From: Actinotignum urinale DSM 15805
GTDB lineage: Bacteria > Actinomycetota > Actinomycetes > Actinomycetales > Actinomycetaceae
Length of the DNA: 64,000 bases
Direction of reading: 5' to 3'
NCBI RefSeq assembly: GCF_000420445.1
Contig: NZ_ATUY01000006.1
Span: 62,001-126,000 of the forward strand
Notes under the pieces: model-generated
What the model saw: only the letters and a program-made list of their open reading frames with translations
Told to the model about the DNA's origin: nothing
Database searches by the model: none
Translations under genes and position numbers: made by a program
In this document: positions 19,680-30,059 of the stretch, one piece after another
Position numbering within the stretch: the stretch's first letter is position 1
Layout of the letters: every line of letters begins with the position of its first letter

Positions 19680-20003
19680 AGGATTTTGATTTTGTGGAAC
19701 TTTTTTGTAAAAGTTTCCCACATTCATAACTCTACCTGGTTTCCAGATAAATATGGGGGCCTTTTGCCTTTTGTTTTCACCTTTTTATGCAAAATGTGTG
19801 ACATATTTTTTGTGCGTTTCACTGACGGCCAAAAGAGGAAATCTTGCCGAGGTTTCCACGTGTCTTACCTGCCTGAATTGACCAGCCTTCTTCAACAAAT
19901 CCCATCTTGAATCGCGGAAAGCCTGCGCTCAAACCGACTGTTTCACACACCTGATAACACGGACACAATGCGTGGCGCGCCTCAAGCCACCACATCACCT
20001 TTA

Positions 20004-21320
<1,317 letters not shown>

Positions 21321-21473
21321 TTACATCATTGTAAAGAATTCGGGCTAACGCTTCAGAAACCAAACGAGCGCATGCCGTCCCGCTTTACCTCCCTATACTA
21401 GCGAAAAATTGTCGCATCTGGGCAGATTTATAGACTCCTTGGGAAGGTTGAGGCCAAATTACCCATCTGGCGA

Positions 21474-21515
21474 ACACGCCCCACACAACACGCCCCACAC
21501 AACACGTCCTACATA
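21474..21515. repeat. 14-bp tandem repeat, three copies
   Basis: ACACGCCCCACACA is repeated at 21474, 21488 and (diverged) 21502 in the 523-bp gap between divergent purA and glgP. A second word, CCGCACGTCCC, occurs near 21543 and 21594. The gap must also hold both promoters, which I cannot place with confidence. Confidence 0.75.
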
Positions 21516-21825
21516 AACACCCCTACTTCAGGCGTGCTTCGCCCCGCACGTCCCATGTCTCTTCACCTCCGCGCATCCCGCCTCCCCTCTCCCCCGCACG
21601 TCCCGTGACAATTAATCGTCCCCAAACACGCACATGCGTCGTCTCGACTTTCCGTTAAAAGCTAAAAGCATGTTTCCGGTGCCAAAAACCCCGCAACTAC
21701 ATCGTCGTTCTTCAAAACTGGTTAAATATCACAGCTAAAATACTCACAATTAACGGAACATCACACATAACCTCGTCGCAATTCGATAACATGAGAACGC
21801 ATTTTCGTGCTTTTTTAGGAGAAAA

Positions 21826-24192
21826 ATGTCAACAGATTTAACACCGAGCCTCGGAAGTTTCACACGCGCCGTTTCGGGCAAGAACACCTCAGACTCGTCC
21901 GTCCACGATTATTGGGAAGGCCTCTCGGCCCTCACAATGTCGAAATTGGCCGATAACTGGGACAAGACAACAAAGAAGTATAAGGGCGTCAAGCGTGCTT
22001 CCTACCTTTCCGCAGAATTCCTGATGGGACGTGCACTGCTCAACAACCTCGCCAACTTGGGCATGGTTGATGAAGCTCGCGAAGCCCTCGAAGAATACGG
22101 CTTGAACCTTGCTGACGTGCTCGATGAAGAACCTGATGCATCACTGGGTAACGGTGGCCTTGGGCGCCTCGCCGCATGCTTCATGGATTCATGTGCAACA
22201 CTTGACTTCCCCGTTACCGGTTACGGAATTCTTTACCGTTATGGCCTGTTTAAGCAGAGCTTCGAGAACGGATTCCAGAAGGAAAGCCCCGATCCATGGA
22301 TGGAAACCGGTAGCCCCTTCGTTATTCGACGCGAAGCAGAAGCTAAGCATGTGAAGTTCGCGGACATGGATGTCAACGCAGTTCCTTACGATATGCCCAT
22401 CACCGGCTACGGCACCGACAACGTCAACACCTTGCGTTTGTGGAAAGCTGAGCCGATGGAAGAATTCGACTACGATGCCTTCAATTCACAGCGCTTCACG
22501 GACGCCATTGTTGAACGCGAGCGCGTTATGGATCTTTGCCGCGTTCTCTACCCGAACGATACAACCTATGAGGGCAAGGTTCTTCGCGTACGCCAGCAGT
22601 ACTTCTTCTGCTCCGCTTCCCTACAGTGCCTGATTGAAGAACACAAGGAAGCTCACGGCGATATTAAGACCTTTGGTCAGTTCAACTCCATCCAGCTTAA
22701 CGATACCCACCCGGTTCTCGCTGTTCCGGAACTTATACGCCTCCTTCTTGACGAAGAAGGTATCGGTTGGGAAGAAGCGTGGAAGATCGTAACTGAAACC
22801 TTCGCCTACACGAACCACACCGTCTTGGCTGAGGCCCTCGAAACGTGGGAAGTGTCCATCTTTATGCAGCTCTTCCCCCGCATTTTCGAAATCGTTACCG
22901 AAATTGATCGCCGTTTCCGTTCCGAATTGGCCGAACGTGGTTTCGATCAGGGCAAGATTGACTATATGGCTCCGCTTTCTGGTGGCCGTGTCCACATGGC
23001 ATGGATTGCCTGCTATGCGTCCTTCTCCATTAACGGCGTGGCAGCGATTCACACCGATATTTTGAAGCGCGACACCCTCCATGATTGGCATGATATTTGG
23101 CCCGAACGTTTCAACAATAAGACGAACGGCGTCACTCCGCGTCGTTGGCTGAATAACTGCAATCCTCGCCTTTCCGCACTTCTTACCGAAGTTATGGGCG
23201 ACGATTCATGGGTGACGGATCTTGATAAGCTCGCCACCTTGGAAGAAAAGGGAAATCCGGATATTTATCGCCGTTTGATGGAGATCAAGAAGGCGAATAA
23301 GGAAGAGTTCGCCGCCTGGATTATGCGTCGCGACGGCATTGAGGTTCCCACCGACGCCGTATATGACACGATTATTAAGCGTTTGCATGAATACAAGCGT
23401 CAGCTCATGGATGCTCTCTATATTCTCGATTTGTACTTCCGCATGAAGGACAATCCGGATATGGATGTTGTTCCTCGCGTCTTTATTTTCGGTGCGAAGG
23501 CAGCTCCCGGATACAAGCGCGCCAAGGCAATCATTAAGCTCATCAACGAAATCGCGAATCTCGTCAATAACGACGAAGCCGTGAACAAGACCCTCAAAGT
23601 TGTTTTCGTTCAGAACTACAATGTTTCCCCGGCTGAATACATTATTCCTGCTACCGATGTGTCCGAACAGATTTCCATGGCCGGTAAGGAAGCCTCCGGT
23701 ACTGGAAATATGAAGTTCATGATGAACGGCGCATTGACGCTGGGAACAATGGACGGCGCAACCGTCGAAATTGTTGACGCTGTTGGTGAAGAAAATGCCT
23801 ACATTTTCGGTGCCCGCGAAGAAGAGCTGGAAACCATCATGACGTCCTACAATCCGCGTGAAAAGTATGAGACTGTTCCCGGTTTGAAGCGCGTACTCGA
23901 CGCTCTTGTTGACGGAACCCTCAGCGACGGCGGCACAGGCGATTTCCATGATCTTCTTGCCAGCCTGCTCGACGGAACCTCCTGGGAACGTCCGGATGTG
24001 TACTATGTTCTCGGCGATTTCGACAACTACCGTGCAACACGTGATCGCATGGCTGAAGATTACCGCAACCAGGAAGAATGGGCGCGCAAGGTTTGGATTA
24101 ACATCTGCCGTTCCGGCCGTTTCTCCTCCGACCGCACAATCGCCGATTATGGGCGCGATATTTGGAAGGTCGACGGTCAGCCGATTGCCTAG
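21826..24192 (+). CDS. glgP: Glycogen/maltodextrin phosphorylase
   Basis: Releases glucose-1-phosphate from alpha-1,4-glucans. 788 residues, the size of the bacterial GlgP/MalP group. SYLSAEFLMGRALLNNL is the N-terminal signature, KRLHEYKRQLMDALY the active-site region and EASGTGNMKFMMNGA the pyridoxal-phosphate site with K630. Strong AGGAGAAAA ribosome site before the ATG. No other glycogen gene is next to it. Substrate length preference (glycogen or maltodextrin) is not determined. Confidence 0.97.
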   Translation: MSTDLTPSLGSFTRAVSGKNTSDSSVHDYWEGLSALTMSKLADNWDKTTKKYKGVKRASYLSAEFLMGRALLNNLANLGMVDEAREALEEYGLNLADVLDEEPDASLGNGGLGRLAACFMDSCATLDFPVTGYGILYRYGLFKQSFENGFQKESPDPWMETGSPFVIRREAEAKHVKFADMDVNAVPYDMPITGYGTDNVNTLRLWKAEPMEEFDYDAFNSQRFTDAIVERERVMDLCRVLYPNDTTYEGKVLRVRQQYFFCSASLQCLIEEHKEAHGDIKTFGQFNSIQLNDTHPVLAVPELIRLLLDEEGIGWEEAWKIVTETFAYTNHTVLAEALETWEVSIFMQLFPRIFEIVTEIDRRFRSELAERGFDQGKIDYMAPLSGGRVHMAWIACYASFSINGVAAIHTDILKRDTLHDWHDIWPERFNNKTNGVTPRRWLNNCNPRLSALLTEVMGDDSWVTDLDKLATLEEKGNPDIYRRLMEIKKANKEEFAAWIMRRDGIEVPTDAVYDTIIKRLHEYKRQLMDALYILDLYFRMKDNPDMDVVPRVFIFGAKAAPGYKRAKAIIKLINEIANLVNNDEAVNKTLKVVFVQNYNVSPAEYIIPATDVSEQISMAGKEASGTGNMKFMMNGALTLGTMDGATVEIVDAVGEENAYIFGAREEELETIMTSYNPREKYETVPGLKRVLDALVDGTLSDGGTGDFHDLLASLLDGTSWERPDVYYVLGDFDNYRATRDRMAEDYRNQEEWARKVWINICRSGRFSSDRTIADYGRDIWKVDGQPIA

Positions 24193-24309
24193 CAAGAACC
24201 GAACACCGAAGTTGCGAGGATTGCGGTACTGATACTCTCATTTCGACGGCTTCGGTTACGGTAAACGTTGGCTTATCTGGAATACAGCAGTAAGGCAACG
24301 GCGTGTTTC

Positions 24310-24343
24310 AAGGTGCGCGTTACTGAAAAGTAGCGCGCACCTT
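24310..24343 (+). terminator. Long GAAA-loop hairpin after glgP
   Basis: AAGGTGCGCG (24310-24319) pairs with CGCGCACCTT (24334-24343); TACT/AGTA extends it inward to a GAAA tetraloop, giving about 15 pairs. No U-run follows, so it may protect the 3' end rather than terminate. Confidence 0.6.
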
Positions 24344-24375
24344 CGTCGTACATTACGCACCTTCGTCGTACATTT
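24336..24375 (+). repeat. 20-bp tandem duplication
   Basis: CGCACCTTCGTCGTACATTA at 24336-24355 is repeated at 24356-24375 with one change at the last base. The unit contains the TTCGTCGTA word found in other intergenic regions and starts inside the glgP hairpin. Confidence 0.8.
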
Positions 24376-24407
24376 TCTCGCACCCCACCAACATAGTGAC
24401 GAGTGCT

Positions 24408-24420
24408 ACACGATACGTGT
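24408..24420. promoter_or_regulatory. Small palindrome upstream of the cupin gene
   Basis: ACACG-ATA-CGTGT, 38 bp ahead of the cupin start, in a region with no other function. Candidate operator only. Confidence 0.35.
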
Positions 24421-24457
24421 ACTGTTGTACCGTAAGTGTTCTAAGAAAGAAGTTGCC

Positions 24458-24865
24458 ATGCAGATTACACGACGCAAAGATCTTCCCTCCTTCTCCCCCG
24501 GAAAAGGAAACCCTATTATTACGCCTTTCGTCGGCGATGCGGATACGAACGTTGCCATGTTTGAACTGTATATTCCGCGCGGAGTCACGGCGCCTCCCCA
24601 TACGCACGCCGGTTCAACACTAGCCCTCCACATCGTTTCTGGAACGATTACCGTGCTGGATGGAGATACTCGGCATAGGCTAGCTCCCGGGCACAGTGTT
24701 CTTGTGGCCGCAGATGAAAAGATTGGTTTGGAAAATAAGAACGACGAACCCGTGCGCATTATCGCAGCTGTTGGGCCGGGAACGTTCCTGGGTAATGTGC
24801 GTTCGCTTCCTGAAGTGGACAAAAAAGATCGTCCGAATATTTCTTACGGAAGCTGGATTGATTAA
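24458..24865 (+). CDS. Cupin domain protein
   Basis: 135 residues from the ATG at 24458 (AAGAAAGAAG ribosome site). A single cupin barrel: PPHTHAGSTLALHIVSG holds the metal-binding H-x-H and E/H positions of motif 1, and LAPGHSVLVAADEKI with VRIIAAVGPG forms motif 2. Motif 1 lacks the usual Glu, so metal binding may rest on His residues alone. The role is unknown; small cupins of this type act as dioxygenases, isomerases or binding proteins. Monocistronic. Confidence 0.8.
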   Translation: MQITRRKDLPSFSPGKGNPIITPFVGDADTNVAMFELYIPRGVTAPPHTHAGSTLALHIVSGTITVLDGDTRHRLAPGHSVLVAADEKIGLENKNDEPVRIIAAVGPGTFLGNVRSLPEVDKKDRPNISYGSWID

Positions 24866-24911
24866 CGCGCAACACGCAACTGAATTGCGAGCAACCTGGT
24901 GGCGCGCATGT

Positions 24912-26012
24912 CTACCCGCTGACGGCCTGGAGTTTCGCCCGGAATTCTTCGAGATCCTGGGCCGCGGCAGGTGGCAATCCGTAGCCTAACGCTTCGTCCT
25001 CGGCTTTCTCCAGCATCTCAATAGCGAGGGTGAAATTTTTGCGCGCCCCCATAATATCGCCACTTTCCGCACAAATATCGCCTACAAGGCCCCGGCAATG
25101 CGCCGCGCCAAAAACATCTTCCATGGCGTCATATGATGATGCGGCAATGTTCATTGCCGTGTAGGCATCATGGAGGCGCCCCAGCTGAGCATACCCCACC
25201 GCCAACTGGTGGTGGGCGCGAGCGCTCGTTTCCGCAGCATTGTAGCCAACCAACGCGGACTCGTCGGTGCCCATACGGAAATGAGTTTCGGCGATTTCCG
25301 CGGTGTTATTGGCGACGTCATACAGTTCTTTCACGCCTTCCTCATATCTTTCCTGCGCGACGAGTGCCCGTCCAACACCGAATCGTGCCTCCAAAATGAG
25401 TAACTCGTTACCCGGAACAGAGGAAAACTCGGAAACAGCGAACCGAAAACCTTCTTCAGCCTCTACCGACCTGCCCACACGCAACAACACATCTGAGCGA
25501 CTGAGTTCAATGATGGCATGTCCAAGATCAAAACCAGGCAACACATCCGACACAGATTTCGCCAGGTCGAAGGCTGCCAGAGAACGTTCATAATCTTCAC
25601 CGAGCTGGAAAGACACGCCGGCATTGTATGCCGCATTAGATTCATGAGAAGAATAGCCATAAAGGCGCGAATACATGCCTTGCGCCCGCATCATAGCTTC
25701 ACCGGCACGCAAAGAATCGCCCGATGATTGAAGGAAATAACCGAGTGTTTCATACGCCCTTGCACCCCTGAGGCTCGGCACGTCGCGAGCCTCATAGGCG
25801 CGAACAGCTCGTTTCATAATGGGGAAAGGATCCTCTGCTAGCTGCCCGCAGGCCAAGCCCGCAAAATACAGGGCGTCCGGATCCGTCACGCCCGGAAATT
25901 CTCCGGAGCCGGCTGCTTCGCGCGCTTCAACGTAGAGGTTTCGTGCTTCTGCTTCACTTCCGCGCTCCAGGGCTGCCATCCCTGAAAGAAGAAGTTTCTC
26001 CGCATCTGCCAT
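24912..26012 (-). CDS. Tetratricopeptide-repeat protein, long
   Basis: 366 residues, all alpha-helical in appearance, no signal peptide. About eight TPR-like helix pairs can be picked out, for example EARNLYVEAREAAGSGEFP near the N-terminus and DIMGARKNFTLAIEMLEKAE near the end. Ala-rich loops with YNAG and YETLGYF show the TPR pattern of small residues at positions 8 and 20. Likely a protein-interaction scaffold in the cytoplasm. It follows a second TPR gene on the same strand, 299 bp upstream, with a tandem array between them, so it may be separately expressed. Confidence 0.72.
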   Translation of the reverse strand: MADAEKLLLSGMAALERGSEAEARNLYVEAREAAGSGEFPGVTDPDALYFAGLACGQLAEDPFPIMKRAVRAYEARDVPSLRGARAYETLGYFLQSSGDSLRAGEAMMRAQGMYSRLYGYSSHESNAAYNAGVSFQLGEDYERSLAAFDLAKSVSDVLPGFDLGHAIIELSRSDVLLRVGRSVEAEEGFRFAVSEFSSVPGNELLILEARFGVGRALVAQERYEEGVKELYDVANNTAEIAETHFRMGTDESALVGYNAAETSARAHHQLAVGYAQLGRLHDAYTAMNIAASSYDAMEDVFGAAHCRGLVGDICAESGDIMGARKNFTLAIEMLEKAEDEALGYGLPPAAAQDLEEFRAKLQAVSG

Positions 26013-26040
26013 ATGTCACCACCATATCTCTCTATGTTCG

Positions 26041-26118
26041 CTCGAGAAAACTATCCCCAACCCGAGAAAAGTTCACCAACCTGAGAAAACTATCGTCAAC
26101 CCGAGAAAAGTTTCCCTC
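26041..26118. repeat. Tandem array of four ~20-bp units
   Basis: Units start near 26041, 26062, 26081 and 26101 with the core CCGAGAAAA(C/G)T; alternating copies end CTATCnnCAAC or GTTCACCAAC. The array lies 29-106 bp upstream of the long TPR gene start and may overlap its promoter. The remaining gap to 26311 has no other feature. Confidence 0.75.
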
Positions 26119-26311
26119 GTCGGGAGCTATTTCGATACCCCACTATATCGAATTGAGTGCACATATCCGCGCTACAAACCATTATGTTTGCATATCGAAT
26201 CACATGCGTTGCCACTACCCGCACCCCGTTGTGATTAACCGACTTTTCCGAAATTATGCCGGCCTATATTCGCTAGAAACTGCCACGCCAAGTATCCGCT
26301 TCGGCATCGAT

Positions 26312-26800
26312 CTACCCAATATCTCGAAGTTTCTGCAAGACTTCAACTTGGAAAGTTTGCCCTTTTGAAGAACTGCGATAGGCGGCATATGCCTGGTTGT
26401 AGGACACTTTCGCCGCGTCAAAATCCCCGGATTCTTCACTAATTTCGCCCAGGTGCCAGAAGCAATTCCCCAGCGAAAGCATGGCGTCCGCATTTTCCGG
26501 GTAATGCTGGAATAGCGTAACAGCACGACCTAAATAATCTGCCGCCGCATCCATGTTTCCCGATGCTTTTAACGCAATCCCCAGCTGCCCGCTCACGATT
26601 GCGCGTTCCATGTAGAGCGTCGGTTCCTGCCCAAAAATTTCTAAGGATTTATGATACTTCTTAACTGCCTGCTGAATATCGCCCGAGCTGTATGCACTCT
26701 GCCCCTGATCAAAATATACGAGACCTTCGTGGCGAACCGCGGCGTTTTCCGACATCTTTTCCCTTACTTTCAGTACCTGTGGAATGAAACCACATAGCAA
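26312..26800 (-). CDS. Tetratricopeptide-repeat protein, short
   Basis: 162 residues, alpha-helical. Three to four TPR units are visible, e.g. GLVYFDQGQSAYSSGDIQQA, then GNMDAAADYLGRAVTLFQHY and a final EESGDFDAAKVSYNQAYAAY. The start at 26800 could be a few codons late, since MSENAAVRHEG at ~26755 also looks plausible. Interaction partner unknown; its neighbour on the same strand is a second TPR protein, suggesting a shared role. Confidence 0.65.
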   Translation of the reverse strand: MLCGFIPQVLKVREKMSENAAVRHEGLVYFDQGQSAYSSGDIQQAVKKYHKSLEIFGQEPTLYMERAIVSGQLGIALKASGNMDAAADYLGRAVTLFQHYPENADAMLSLGNCFWHLGEISEESGDFDAAKVSYNQAYAAYRSSSKGQTFQVEVLQKLRDIG

Positions 26801-27162
26801 GAATACCCTAAAATGTGTCCGAAACTACAATTTTACCACAATTTCGCGACACGCCGATCCTGACTGTCGCACATAAAGTCCTAAAAATCCCAATTTTCCC
26901 CGCTTTTCTCAATTTTTACGACGACGGGTAGCCGCGTCGCCACCCCAAACTTTTCCCACCGCAAAACAGCTTTTCTGAAACGCCAACGGCAGGCGGCGCC
27001 CCGCTTTTCTGCACAGCAAAACGCTGCTATATCAGCGAAAACTGTATGCGCGGTTCCGTCGTCGTCGAAAAAACTAAAAAGAGACGCTAAAAAATTCGAT
27101 AGTAACGAAAAATGTTGAACAAAAAGTTAACGAAAAGCTGAATATGTCGCATTTTTCTATGA

Positions 27163-27170
27163 GGGGGGGG
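27163..27170 (+). repeat. G8 tract in the leader of nucleoside hydrolase 2
   Basis: Eight G in the 490-bp region upstream of the hydrolase 2-MFS 2 pair, 120 bp before the ATG. A TTTCTA word at 27154-27159 and TAGGAT at 27077+100 (27177-27182) flank it at a 17-bp spacing, so the run could sit inside a promoter spacer. A run of eight could arise by chance in a window this size. The upstream part of the region contains ACGACG/CGTCGT words and nothing else recognisable. Confidence 0.5.
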
Positions 27171-27290
27171 CTAGATTAGGATGTAATACACGGGTCAAAA
27201 CATTCCACGCTGGAAGGGAAAAATTCGGATAGTTGAAACCCGCGTGACGTCAAAGTAGACGCAACACGATACGCATGAAAGAAGAAGTCC

Positions 27291-28244
27291 ATGAAAAAAA
27301 TCATTCTTGATCTCGACACAGGTGTTGATGATTCGCTCGCAATTGCCTACGCATTAGGTAGCCCGGAACTCGAACTTATTGCTATTACCGGCACATACGG
27401 AAACGTTGTTCTGCCACTGGGCATGAAGAATTCACTCCAAATAACCGAACTCCTTGGGCATCCGGAAGTCAAAGTTTTCCCCGGAGTTCCACATTCGGAA
27501 GCCACCGACGGCTTCGAAACGCTCGAAATTTCCAAATTTATTCACGGCCAGAACGGAATCGGCGATATCACACTTCCCGAACCCTCACGCGAGGCAGAAT
27601 CCACCCCAGCCGTTGATTTCATTATTGAAGCAGCCCACGAATACGGCGAGGATCTTGTTTACGTTCCCACAGGGCCACTTACAAACCTTGCCGCCGCAAT
27701 CCGCAAGCACCCCAAACTCGTGGATGAACTAACCAACGTTGTCCTCATGGGTGGAGCGCTCACAACATGCGGAAACGTCAACGGTTGGAGCGAAGCAAAT
27801 ATTTCTCAGGATCCCGAAGCGGCCGATTTTGTGTTCCGCTCCGGAATGCGCACCACCATGATTGGCTTGGATGTCACCCTTCAGACTCTCCTGACATACA
27901 AGGAAACCAAGCAGTGGCGCGACACCGGCACCGAAGCCGGAAAGTTCATGGCAGACATGACGGACTACTACATCAAAGCCTACGAAACCACGGCACCGGA
28001 CCTTGGCGGATGCGGGCTTCACGATCCGCTAGCCGTCGCGGTTGCCATTGACCCAACACTTGTGACAACTTTCGATATTAACCTGAAAGTCGATACGGAT
28101 GGTGCCACACGGGGACGCACCATCGGCGACACAACGCGCCTCAATGACCCCGTGAAAACAACCAAGGTCGCCATTGATGTCGACGTTCCACGATTCCTCA
28201 GCGAATTCATGGACCGCATTGGTCGCGCCATCGTCAACGCCTAA
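27291..28244 (+). CDS. Nucleoside hydrolase 2
   Basis: 317-residue member of the inosine/uridine nucleoside hydrolase family. The aspartate cluster is DLDTGVDDS near residues 6-14, with Thr where most members have Pro. VPTGPLTNLAAA and VVLMGGAL follow, and the catalytic-type His is H244 in GLHDP. It is a clear paralogue of hydrolase 3 (shared IILDLDTG.DD, ELI.IT.TYGNVV, RGRTIG) and more distant from hydrolase 1. AAAGAAGAAG lies before the ATG. MFS 2 follows after 14 bp, so they form an operon. Substrate range unknown. Confidence 0.93.
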   Translation: MKKIILDLDTGVDDSLAIAYALGSPELELIAITGTYGNVVLPLGMKNSLQITELLGHPEVKVFPGVPHSEATDGFETLEISKFIHGQNGIGDITLPEPSREAESTPAVDFIIEAAHEYGEDLVYVPTGPLTNLAAAIRKHPKLVDELTNVVLMGGALTTCGNVNGWSEANISQDPEAADFVFRSGMRTTMIGLDVTLQTLLTYKETKQWRDTGTEAGKFMADMTDYYIKAYETTAPDLGGCGLHDPLAVAVAIDPTLVTTFDINLKVDTDGATRGRTIGDTTRLNDPVKTTKVAIDVDVPRFLSEFMDRIGRAIVNA

Positions 28245-28258
28245 AACATGAGGTAACT

Positions 28259-29692
28259 ATGAACTCAAAACACAAAACGCAGGATATTGCGCCCAGCGCA
28301 GCCCTTTCACAAGAAGAGGTTGAGGCAAATAACCGGATGGCCATCGGCGTTCTCATCCCGCTCCTCATCACCTTCATTCTTGGAACGCTGTGCCTTCAGG
28401 GATTTAATCTCGTTTTCCAGCAGATTGGTAAAGATGTGGGGGCGCCGCAGCAGGCACCGCTCATTACCTCCTTCCCGATTATTGTTCTCGGGATCGTCTG
28501 CTTCATTTACGGGTCCCTGGGCGATTTCGTTTCTCTGAAGAAACTCGTGTATTTCGGGCTCGGCATGCTGGTTGTAGGCTCCGTTCTCGGGTTCTTGCTT
28601 AACTATTACTTCACGCCCAATTTGTGGACGGTTATTGTTGCGCGCGTCCTCCAGACCGCTGGTGAGCAGGTTGCGGGTTCCGCGTATCTCGTTGTGACGA
28701 CGAAGTATTTGAAGCCGTCGTTGCGTGCGCTCTTCTTCGGTATTTTCAGCGCCGGCTACCAGGTTTCAGCCGCAATCGGCGTGTTCGCCGCCGGTATTTT
28801 GAGCGCAATCAGCTGGCAGTTCCTCTTCCTGGTTCCCGCCGTCACGATTCTGCTCCTTCCCTTCCTTCGTAACCTTCCCGATCACAACGGCACAGGTTCG
28901 AAGGTGGACACAGTGGGCTTCCTTATCTTCGGTTTCGCAACGGCCTTCTTGACGCTTTTCTTCAGCTACAAGCTGTGGTGGTTGCTCCTCGTCGCCATTG
29001 GACTATTCCTCGTGTTCGGCATATACATTCACCAGGCAAAGAACCCCTTCATCACCCCGGCGTTCTTCAAGAACACCCGCTGGATCCTCGCGATTCTCCT
29101 TATCGCCGTGTTCTACTTCGTGAACTACTGCGCGGGCCCGTTGGTGAACGCTATCGCCCGCGACGTCTACCATCTCGAAACCCACGAGGTCTCGAATTAC
29201 CTCGCGTGGTCCTTCATCCTCGCGGCCGTGACGGCAACATTGGCCGGAGCAATTGTCCGCAAGATTGGCAGAACCCCGGTGATTATCTTCTCCGCCTCAC
29301 TTATGGCGTTGTCCTTCATCCTCCCCGCATTCTTCGTCGATAAGGGCATGGGTTGGGTGTACATTATGTCCTTCATGTTCTACGGCGGAACAGGCTTGAT
29401 GTATGCGCCGGTTGTGAGCACGGTTATCGACACGCTCCCGACAAGCGAATCCGGCCGTGGCGTTGGTTTGAACGATCTTATTATGAACGTTACAGCGTCC
29501 ATCGGTATCGCAACCTTCGGCGGTAGCCTCTTCGGTGGGGCGGGCGAGAGCACCAGCATCACTGGTCTGACCGGTGCTGCCGCAACCTTCTCGAATATCA
29601 TGCTAATTTGTGGCGCGATTTTCGTTGCCGGCATCGTCTACTACCTTGTGGTTTACCGGTATATTGCGCGCACGCCTCGCGTTGCCAAGTAG
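28259..29692 (+). CDS. MFS transporter 2, probable nucleoside importer
   Basis: 477 residues, about 14 hydrophobic segments. IVLGIVCFIYGSLGDFVS matches motif A positions loosely, and QTAGEQVAGSAYLVVTTKY and ESGRGVGLNDLIMNVTASI are shared almost word for word with MFS 3 (59146-60564). The gene is 14 bp downstream of nucleoside hydrolase 2 and read in the same direction; that pairing, repeated in the MFS 3 locus, argues for nucleoside uptake. No substrate evidence beyond context. Confidence 0.87.
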   Translation: MNSKHKTQDIAPSAALSQEEVEANNRMAIGVLIPLLITFILGTLCLQGFNLVFQQIGKDVGAPQQAPLITSFPIIVLGIVCFIYGSLGDFVSLKKLVYFGLGMLVVGSVLGFLLNYYFTPNLWTVIVARVLQTAGEQVAGSAYLVVTTKYLKPSLRALFFGIFSAGYQVSAAIGVFAAGILSAISWQFLFLVPAVTILLLPFLRNLPDHNGTGSKVDTVGFLIFGFATAFLTLFFSYKLWWLLLVAIGLFLVFGIYIHQAKNPFITPAFFKNTRWILAILLIAVFYFVNYCAGPLVNAIARDVYHLETHEVSNYLAWSFILAAVTATLAGAIVRKIGRTPVIIFSASLMALSFILPAFFVDKGMGWVYIMSFMFYGGTGLMYAPVVSTVIDTLPTSESGRGVGLNDLIMNVTASIGIATFGGSLFGGAGESTSITGLTGAAATFSNIMLICGAIFVAGIVYYLVVYRYIARTPRVAK

Positions 29693-29902
29693 CGTTTCCG
29701 CGTAAGACATAAGTTTTACGACGACGTTGTTCCGTCGCCGTATATACACGTAACGCGTGTGGTACGTCTGTTGTTATATCACTTCAGACGGGCCGCACGC
29801 GTTAGTGTTTATTGAGCATTTCGCGCACGTAAACCTCGCGATAAGCACGCATTCACTCAAGCGACTCACCACGCCGCTTCCCCGGTTTCGCGCACGGAGC
29901 CC

Positions 29903-29972
29903 TTGCCTACCATTGCCTACCATTGCCTACCACTGCCTACCACTGCCTACCATTGCCTACCATTGCCTACCA
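29903..29972. repeat. 10-bp tandem repeat, seven copies
   Basis: YTGCCTACCA repeated seven times without gaps (29903, 29913, 29923, 29933, 29943, 29953, 29963; units 4 and 5 start with C, the rest with T). It fills part of the 367-bp convergent gap between MFS 2 and the minus-strand membrane protein. The period matches one helical turn. Typical VNTR. Confidence 0.93.
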
Positions 29973-30059
29973 TTTTGCCCGCTACGCGCCCCCTTACCTC
30001 GCGTATGGACAGGGTTCGTCGAACATAACTACGGGCGCAAGAGCGTTGAATACACCAGC

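Noticed and set aside
19645-20003. Purine riboswitch upstream of purC
   Set aside because: I found no purine aptamer core or paired P1-P3 pattern; only a short inverted repeat is visible.
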